Made by a program: the position numbers and the translations under genes
The notes under the pieces: generated by a model
Databases searched by the model: none
Told to the model about the DNA's origin: nothing
Seen by the model: only the letters and a program-made list of their open reading frames with translations
Shown here: positions 57,924 through 64,000 of the stretch, piece by piece
How the letters are laid out: each line of letters opens with the position of its first letter
Position numbering within the stretch: position 1 is the first letter of the stretch
NCBI GenBank assembly: GCA_013364255.1
Contig: CP054936.1
Coordinates: forward strand, 5,052,853-5,116,852
DNA length: 64,000 nucleotides
DNA from: Streptomyces seoulensis
GTDB lineage: Bacteria; Actinomycetota; Actinomycetes; Streptomycetales; Streptomycetaceae
Direction: 5' to 3'

Positions 57924-57953
57924 GGGCAGGGGCAGGGGCAGGGGCAGGGGCAG
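57924..57953. repeat. Hexanucleotide tract directly after a stop codon
   Basis: Five copies of GGGCAG begin at the base after the J-like gene's stop. The last codons of that gene are themselves a degenerate version of the same six bases (GACCAG, GGCCAG). Confidence 0.9.
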
Positions 57954-58093
57954 GACTGAGCGTCTCTGCTGGGAGCGGGGGCAGGGCCGGTGGGGCCTGG
58001 TGAGTCTGGGCCGGCGGGGCTCGCTGGGCCTGGGCCGGTGGTCGGTCCTCGGCCTGACCACGGACCTCCTGTCCTTCGGGTAGCGTCGGAGCC

Positions 58094-58441
58094 ATGCATT
58101 TCGGAGCTGGTGTGCCCACGGTCGAGGTCACGGACCTCAAGGACGACGACTTCCTGCTGGACGTCCGTGAGGACGACGAGTGGCAGGCGGGTCACGCCGA
58201 GGGAGCGCTGCACATCCCCATCAGCGACTTCGTGGCCCGCTACGGCGAGCTGACCGAGGCCGCGCCCCAGGACGGCCGCGTCCATGTGATCTGCCGCTCC
58301 GGCGGACGCTCGGCGCAGGTCACGAACTACCTGGTCCAGCAGGGCATCGACGCGGTGAACGTCGACGGCGGCATGCAGGTCTGGGCGGCCGCCGGCCGTC
58401 CGGTGGTGACGGACGAGGGCCTGCCGGGCCACGTTCTCTGA
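58094..58441 (+). CDS. Rhodanese-like sulfurtransferase
   Basis: A 115-residue single-domain rhodanese. The active-site Cys is in HVICRSGGRSAQ, with the usual DVREDDEWQAGHAEGALHIPISDF strand at the start and GGMQVWAAAGRPV at the end. It moves sulfane sulfur or works in redox/sulfur handling; the acceptor is unknown. ATG 58094. It converges with the paa operon, which starts on the other strand. Confidence 0.92.
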   Translation: MHFGAGVPTVEVTDLKDDDFLLDVREDDEWQAGHAEGALHIPISDFVARYGELTEAAPQDGRVHVICRSGGRSAQVTNYLVQQGIDAVNVDGGMQVWAAAGRPVVTDEGLPGHVL

Positions 58442-58512
58442 CGGCTGCGGACGGGTGCGTCCGGCCCGGCGGGCCGCCGCCTGCCGTGTGGTGCGGCGCG
58501 GTTCGGCGTGCT

Positions 58513-59577
58513 TCAGCGGTCGAAGTCCAGTTCCACCGCCTCCGTGGCCGGGTGGGACTGGCAGGCCAGCACGTACCCCGCCTCCGTCTCCTCCGGCTCC
58601 AGCGCGAAGTTGCGGTCCATCCGCACCTCGCCCGTCACCAGGAAGGCCCGGCAGGTGCCGCACACGCCGCCCTTGCAGGCGTAGGGCGCGTCGGGTCGGT
58701 TGCGCAGGACGGTCTCCAGCAGGGTCTCCCCGTCCTGGACGGGCCAGGTGCCGCCTCGGCCGTCGAGCCGGATCGTGACGGTGCTGTGCGCGGGGGCGGC
58801 GGCCACCGGCTCGGCTCCGCTGCCGGCGGCCACATGGAAGATCTCCTGGTGGATCCGGGACCTGTCCACCCCGAGCCCATGCAGGGCTCGCTCGGTCCCC
58901 TGCACCAGCCCGTAGGGCCCGCACAGGAACCATCCCGCCACCTCCGGCACGGGCAGCAGCGCGGGCAGCAGGTGCGTCAGCCGCTCCTCGTCGAGCCGTC
59001 CCGACGGCAGCCCCGCCTGCTGCTCCTCCCGTGAGAGCACCGTCACCAGCTGGAACCGCTGCGGATAGCGGTCCTTCAGATCGGCGACCTCTTCGAGGAA
59101 CATCGTCGAGGCGGTCGTACGGTCGCCGCGTATCAGGCAGAAGCGGGCCGCCGGTTCCCGGGCCAGCAGGGTGGCGGCGACGGACAGCACCGGGGTGACG
59201 CCGCTGCCGCCGACGACCGCGGCGTACAGACCGGGCGCGGGCTGGAGCGTGAAGCGGCCCGCCGGGGTCATCACCTCCAGCTCGTCGCCGACGTTGATCT
59301 CCTTGAACGCGTACGTCGAGAAGGCGCCGCCCTCCACCAGCCGCACGCCGACCCGCAGCGTCCGGGGTCCCTCGCCGTCGGGATGGGGGGCCGGTGAGCA
59401 GATCGAGTACGTCCGCCGCACGTCGATGCCGTCGACCACGCGCCGCAGGGTGAGGTGCTGGCCCGGGGCGTGCCGGTACTCCTCGCGCAGTTCGGGCGGC
59501 ACCGTCAGGGTCAGGGCGACGGAGTCGTCGGTGAGCCGGTCGACGGCCGTCACGGACAACGGGTGGAAGCGGGCCAT
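58513..59577 (-). CDS. paaE: Phenylacetyl-CoA epoxidase reductase subunit
   Basis: A 354-residue flavo-iron-sulfur protein that passes electrons from NADPH to the PaaABC oxygenase. The N-terminal FAD domain has RRTYSICS, the NAD domain has GGSGVTPVLSVA, and the C-terminus holds a plant-type 2Fe-2S cluster (YACKGGVCGTCRAFL). ATG at 59577 overlaps the paaD stop by one base (TGATG) and has GGAGG upstream; a GTG three bases earlier is also possible. Last gene of paaABCDE. Confidence 0.94.
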   Translation of the reverse strand: MARFHPLSVTAVDRLTDDSVALTLTVPPELREEYRHAPGQHLTLRRVVDGIDVRRTYSICSPAPHPDGEGPRTLRVGVRLVEGGAFSTYAFKEINVGDELEVMTPAGRFTLQPAPGLYAAVVGGSGVTPVLSVAATLLAREPAARFCLIRGDRTTASTMFLEEVADLKDRYPQRFQLVTVLSREEQQAGLPSGRLDEERLTHLLPALLPVPEVAGWFLCGPYGLVQGTERALHGLGVDRSRIHQEIFHVAAGSGAEPVAAAPAHSTVTIRLDGRGGTWPVQDGETLLETVLRNRPDAPYACKGGVCGTCRAFLVTGEVRMDRNFALEPEETEAGYVLACQSHPATEAVELDFDR

Positions 59578-60107
59578 CACACCTCCTTGAAGTGGTCGAA
59601 CGGTTCACGGCAGGCCAGGCAGCGCCACAGCGCCTTGCAGGCGGTGGAGGAGAACCGGCTGAGCAGTTCGGTGTCGGCCGAGCCGCAGTGCGGGCAGTCG
59701 ACGGACTCGGTCCGCGCCTGCCGTGTCCTGGTCGGGCCGAGTTCCAGCGGGACCGGCTCGGCGGCCGTGCGCACCCGTGGGGGTGCTATGCCGAACTCCC
59801 GTAGTTTGCGGCGTCCTTCGGCGGTGATGTCGTCCGTCGACCAGGCGGGCGAGAGCACCGTGCGCACGGCGATCTCCCGCATGCCGTGCTCGCGCAGCAC
59901 CCGCTCTATGTCCAGCGCCATCGCCTCGACCGCCGGACATCCGGTGTAGGTGGGGGTCAGCTCGACCTCGACCGCGTCCGCTCCGCGCAGGCGCACCGCG
60001 CGGACCACGCCCAGCTCCGCCAGGGTGAGCACGGGCAGTTCGGGGTCGGGCACCGAGCCGGCCAGCCTCAGCAGCTCCGTCTCCAGCGGGGTCGTCGCGG
60101 TCACCAT
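59577..60107 (-). CDS. paaD: Phenylacetyl-CoA epoxidase subunit PaaD
   Basis: A 176-residue protein of the MIP18/SufT (DUF59) type. The N-terminal domain reads SVPDPELPVLTLAELGVVRAV and TPTYTGCPAVEAMALDI. The C-terminus has a zinc ribbon (CPHCGS ... CLAC). It helps mature the epoxidase complex, probably its iron-sulfur part. ATG at 60107 overlaps the paaC stop (ATGGTGA). Confidence 0.93.
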   Translation of the reverse strand: MVTATTPLETELLRLAGSVPDPELPVLTLAELGVVRAVRLRGADAVEVELTPTYTGCPAVEAMALDIERVLREHGMREIAVRTVLSPAWSTDDITAEGRRKLREFGIAPPRVRTAAEPVPLELGPTRTRQARTESVDCPHCGSADTELLSRFSSTACKALWRCLACREPFDHFKEV

Positions 60108-60829
60108 GTCGCGCCCGGGTGGCTGCGGTGCAGGTGCTGCATCTCGGCGAGCATCCGGCCGAACGGCTCGGTGTGCAGGCCCTGTCGGCCGGCGCCCGCC
60201 GACCAGGCCCCGGTCCACGGGCCCTCGGGCGGTGCGAGGGTGGCCCGGCGCAGCACGTCGCTGACGGAGTCCAGCCAGTCCCTCTCCAGGGCGGCCCGGT
60301 CGACGTCCAGACCCGCCACCGGCTGGAACATCTCGCCGGTGAACCGCCACAGCGCCTCGCAGGCCCGGCGCATCCGCTCGTGGCTGACGTCGGTGCCGTC
60401 GCCGAGCCGCAGCGTCCACTGCTCGGCGTGGTCGCGGTGGTAGGCGACCTCCTTGACCGCCTTGCCGGCCAGCGGCGCGAACTCGCTCTCCGACGCGGCC
60501 AGTCGCCCGTACAGCAGGTGCTGGTAGGTGGAGAAGTAGAGCTGGCGGGCGATGGTGTGCGCGAAGTCGCCGTTCGGCTGCTCGACCAGCTGGAGGTTGG
60601 TGAAGGCGCGCTCCTCGCGCAGGTACGCCAGTTCGTCCTCGTCCCCGGCCATCGACAGCAGGACGCGGGCCTGGCCCAGCAGGTCCAGGGCGATGTTGGC
60701 GAGGGCGACCTCCTCCTCCAGCACGGGCGCGTGACCGGCCCATTCCCCCAGCCGGTGGGAGAGCACCAGGGCGTCGTCGCCGAGGGCGAGGGCGGCGGTC
60801 GCGGAGACGGTCACCGGGGTCGCGGTCAC
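60101..60829 (-). CDS. paaC: Phenylacetyl-CoA epoxidase structural subunit PaaC
   Basis: A 242-residue ferritin-like helical subunit that pairs with PaaA in the oxygenase core. It contains LGDDALVLSHRLGEWAGHAPVLEEEVALANIALDLLGQAR, EDELAYLREERAF and EVAYHRDHAEQW. It has lost some of the metal ligands that PaaA keeps, so its role is structural. GTG at 60829 overlaps the paaB stop by four bases (GTGA). Confidence 0.94.
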   Translation of the reverse strand: MTATPVTVSATAALALGDDALVLSHRLGEWAGHAPVLEEEVALANIALDLLGQARVLLSMAGDEDELAYLREERAFTNLQLVEQPNGDFAHTIARQLYFSTYQHLLYGRLAASESEFAPLAGKAVKEVAYHRDHAEQWTLRLGDGTDVSHERMRRACEALWRFTGEMFQPVAGLDVDRAALERDWLDSVSDVLRRATLAPPEGPWTGAWSAGAGRQGLHTEPFGRMLAEMQHLHRSHPGATW

Positions 60830-61109
60830 AGGTGCTTCACCCCTTCCGGGATCTCGTAGAAGGTCGGGTGGCGGTAGGGCTTGTCGGCGGCCGGCTCGAA
60901 GAAGGGGTCCTTCTCGTCCGGGGAGGAGGCGGTGATCGCCGCGGACGGCACCACCCAGATCGAGACGCCCTCGCCGCGCCGGGTGTACAGGTCGCGGGCG
61001 TTGCGCAGGGCCAGCTCCGCGTCCGGGGCGTGCAGGCTGCCGGCGTGGGTGTGGGACAGTCCGCGCCGGGAGCGGACGAAGACCTCCCACAGGGGCCAGT
61101 CGGTGTCGG

Positions 61110-61113
<4 letters not shown>
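60826..61113 (-). CDS. paaB: Phenylacetyl-CoA epoxidase subunit PaaB
   Basis: A 95-residue bridging subunit of the epoxidase. Signature: WPLWEVFVRSRRGLSHTHAGSLHAPDAELALRNARDLYTRRGEGVSIWVV. ATG at 61113 overlaps the paaA stop by four bases (ATGA). Confidence 0.94.
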
Positions 61114-62144
<1,031 letters not shown>

Positions 62145-62229
62145 GCGGTCCCCCTTGACCTCTGCTTGGCTGCTTGGCCTGTGTCTTGTCCTGCGTGTTC
62201 TGCGTATGTCCTGCGTGTCCTGCGGCCCG

Positions 62230-62243
62230 ACCGATCGTTCGGT
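62230..62243. promoter_or_regulatory. PaaR-like operator of the paa operon
   Basis: ACCGATCGTTCGGT, an inverted repeat with arms ACCGA and TCGGT, lies 86 bases upstream of paaA. It matches the ACCGNNCGNNCGGT core described for the TetR-type repressor PaaR in actinobacteria, so the operon is likely induced by phenylacetyl-CoA. No paaR gene is in the window. The rest of 62145-62642 shows TCCTGCGTGT-like short repeats (62190-62222) and no gene. Confidence 0.75.
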
Positions 62244-62642
62244 TCGGCGGATTCCATGGTGCGGCTCGTCGCCGTAGGGTGTCAACCGCTGTGGAAAACC
62301 GTGGGCGCGTCCTGTGGACACAGCGCGGAACGTCTGCTGAGGCCGCCGCGTGCGGCCGCCGCCGGGCAGGACGGGCGGCCGGCGCCGTCCGCCCGGCACC
62401 CTGCTCCGGCGGCGTACGGGTGAACGGACACAGAGCGGTACGAATCGCGGTCGCCGCTGGACGGGCCCGTCGAGCGGGGCTGTGCCGGGCGGCCCGGCGT
62501 GAGTACCGTTCCGTGCGGCGCCCCGGAACGGCGCCCCCGGACGGTGCGGGCGGCGCACCGGATCGGGGCACGCCGCCGCATCCCGCGGGCGGTCGGGCGG
62601 ACGCGGGGCGGGAAGTCGGACCTGGATCGGGGAGCGGGCGGA

Positions 62643-63623
62643 ATGGACGCGCAGGAGAGGGGCTCGAACGGCTCGGGCGGGCGGTACGGGCCCGACCGGG
62701 GCGACGAGCCCCGTGGGGCCCATGGGGTCACCGAGGCCGACGCGGCCGTGGGGCGGGACACGCGACCCGCCGGGGCCGCCGCCGTACCGGGCCCCCGCGC
62801 GGAGGCCGTACCCGACCCCGGCGCGGAGGCCGTACCCGACCCCGGCGCGGAGGCCGTGTCCGGCGTCGAGCCTCCTGCCCGCGCCGTGCCCGGGGCCGCC
62901 GGTTCCGGCGCGGAGGGCGCTCGCGGCGCGGAGACCGGGGACGAGCCCGGCGCGGGGGTAGGGGACGAGACCGTTCGCGGCGGTGTCGCCGCGCTCTCCC
63001 TGCCCTACCGGGTCGGCGCCGCGCTGGCGTTCGCCGTCGTCGCGGTGGTCGCCTGTGTGCACCTGGCCATGGTGTTCCTGTACGTCACGCCGTCGAACAC
63101 GGTGACGAGGCAGTACGGCAAGAAGGTCGACGGGTGGATCTACCCGGAGTTCGAGCAGAATTGGAAGCTGTTCGCGCCCAACCCGCTCCAGCAGAACATG
63201 GGCGTCCAGGTGCGCGCCGAGACCCGCGGCGCGGACGGCGGCTACCGCACCACCGGCTGGTACGACCTGTCCGCCGAGGACGGCCGGGCCATCGACGCCA
63301 ACCCGGTGCCCAGCCACACGCAGCAGAACGAGCTGCGCCGCGCCTTCGACTTCTACGCCTCCACGCACGACGGCGACAACCGCTCCACGGGGCTGCGCGG
63401 CACCCTGGCCGAGCAGTACCTGCGCCGCATCGTCGTCCTGCGCCTCGGCCGTGACCGGGCGGCCGGGCCGGACGGCACACTCCAGCGCGTCCAGGTCCGC
63501 CTCCGCACCACCAACGTGCCCGCCCCCCGATGGAGCACGGAGAAAGTGTCGACCTCGCCCACGTACCGCATGCTGCCCTGGTGGACCGTCCCGGCCGACG
63601 AGGCCCGGGGAGGTGTGCGGTGA
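62643..63623 (+). CDS. DUF5819 membrane protein
   Basis: A 326-residue protein. The first 110 residues are a disordered, acidic low-complexity region with tandem GAEAVPDP-type repeats (24-base units near 62800-62860). A membrane helix follows (residues about 122-145), then an outside domain of about 170 residues beginning TPSNTVTRQYGKKVDGWIYPEFEQNWKLFAPNPL, with RTTNVPAPRW toward the end. This is the DUF5819 family. ATG 62643 has GGGGAG upstream. It is translationally coupled to the next gene. Function unknown. Confidence 0.85.
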   Translation: MDAQERGSNGSGGRYGPDRGDEPRGAHGVTEADAAVGRDTRPAGAAAVPGPRAEAVPDPGAEAVPDPGAEAVSGVEPPARAVPGAAGSGAEGARGAETGDEPGAGVGDETVRGGVAALSLPYRVGAALAFAVVAVVACVHLAMVFLYVTPSNTVTRQYGKKVDGWIYPEFEQNWKLFAPNPLQQNMGVQVRAETRGADGGYRTTGWYDLSAEDGRAIDANPVPSHTQQNELRRAFDFYASTHDGDNRSTGLRGTLAEQYLRRIVVLRLGRDRAAGPDGTLQRVQVRLRTTNVPAPRWSTEKVSTSPTYRMLPWWTVPADEARGGVR

Positions 63624-64000
63624 ACGGCGTCGCGCTCTCCGTCTCACGGGGCGTCGCCCGGGTCACCGACACGGCCCTCGCCCCCTACCAGTCGGCCGTC
63701 ATACGCATCGGCTTCTCGGCGACCTGGCTGCTGTTCCTGCTGCGCGAGCTGCCGCACTGCCAGGAGCTGTACGGGCCCGACGGCCCGTGGAGCTGGAACC
63801 TCGCCCACCAGCTGGTCGCCGACAACAACGCCTTCACCGCATTGCTGTGGTTCCGCGGCCAGTTCTGGTTCGAGACGGTCTACGCCCTGGCCGCGGTCTC
63901 CAGCCTGCTGCTGTTGCTGGGCTGGCGCACCCGCACGATGTCCGTGCTCTTCCTGGTCGGCGTGCTCTCGCTGCAGAACCGCAGCGTCTTCGTGGGCGAC
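63620..64000 (+). CDS. HTTM-domain membrane protein (partial)
   Basis: GTG at 63620 overlaps the preceding stop by four bases (GTGA). The reading frame runs off the right edge after 127 codons. It reads ALAPYQSAVIRIGFSATWLL, then several membrane helices with LRELPHCQELYGPDGPWSW between, ending LSLQNRSVFVGD. This matches the HTTM domain related to vitamin K-dependent gamma-carboxylase. Such genes are paired with DUF5819 proteins in Streptomyces. The gene is incomplete at the edge of the window. Confidence 0.85.
   Translation, partial: MNGVALSVSRGVARVTDTALAPYQSAVIRIGFSATWLLFLLRELPHCQELYGPDGPWSWNLAHQLVADNNAFTALLWFRGQFWFETVYALAAVSSLLLLLGWRTRTMSVLFLVGVLSLQNRSVFVGD

Overview
The window is the replication-origin region of a Streptomyces-type actinobacterial chromosome. 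This follows from the very high GC content, frequent GTG starts, the gene order trxB-trxA-parB-parA-rsmG-jag-yidC-yidD-rnpA-rpmH-dnaA-oriC-dnaN-gnd-recF-dciA-gyrB-gyrA, a large oriC packed with TTGTCCACA-type DnaA boxes, and actinobacterial families such as CrgA, DLW-39 and class E sortases. Gene functions are assigned by reading translated proteins and motifs; no database search was run. The species cannot be named from the sequence alone.

Layout. 1-2160: end of a membrane (probably anti-sigma) gene, then the thioredoxin system behind a SigR-type promoter. 2185-6246: an acetyltransferase, parB and parA on the minus strand, and rsmG. Five parS sites lie in the first 5.5 kb. 6364-9065: the minus-strand jag-yidC-yidD-rnpA-rpmH run. 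9433-22438: dnaA, oriC (about 11.8-12.3 kb), dnaN, gnd, recF, dciA, gyrB, gyrA and a DUF3566 membrane protein, all on the plus strand. 22565-28226: tRNA-Ile, small genes, a secreted protein, a Ser/Thr kinase, a DNA-binding protein and tRNA-Ala.

28.3-37.6 kb is an accessory region directly after tRNA-Ala. It holds XRE regulators, a translationally coupled set of small cysteine-rich proteins, a DUF397 protein, two related SAM-dependent methyltransferases, a lipoprotein and a graveyard of broken genes (an HNH endonuclease and a MurG-like fragment). Three of its genes carry the rare TTA codon, so they may depend on the bldA tRNA.

37.7-53.1 kb returns to core genes: DUF5324, cyclophilin, rhomboid, crgA, DUF881, pabA, two class E sortases, then the minus-strand cell-wall and signalling cluster fhaA-fhaB-pstP-rodA-pbpA-pknB. 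A cluster of DnaA boxes lies between the rhomboid gene and crgA, about 28 kb from oriC. 53.8-64 kb: tRNA-Leu, a secreted intradiol dioxygenase with a C-terminal carbohydrate-binding module, DUF2252, a J-domain protein, a rhodanese, the phenylacetyl-CoA epoxidase operon paaABCDE behind a PaaR-like operator, and a DUF5819/HTTM pair running off the right edge.

The core genes cover chromosome initiation (dnaA, oriC, dnaN, recF, dciA, gyrase), origin segregation (parABS), protein insertion into membranes (yidC, yidD) and phosphorylation-controlled polar growth and division (pknB, pstP, FHA proteins, rodA, pbpA, crgA). The most unusual signals are parS palindromes read in the same frame in three different proteins, a FUS-like tyrosine-rich domain II in DnaA, the second DnaA-box cluster, and the decaying, TTA-rich island beside tRNA-Ala.
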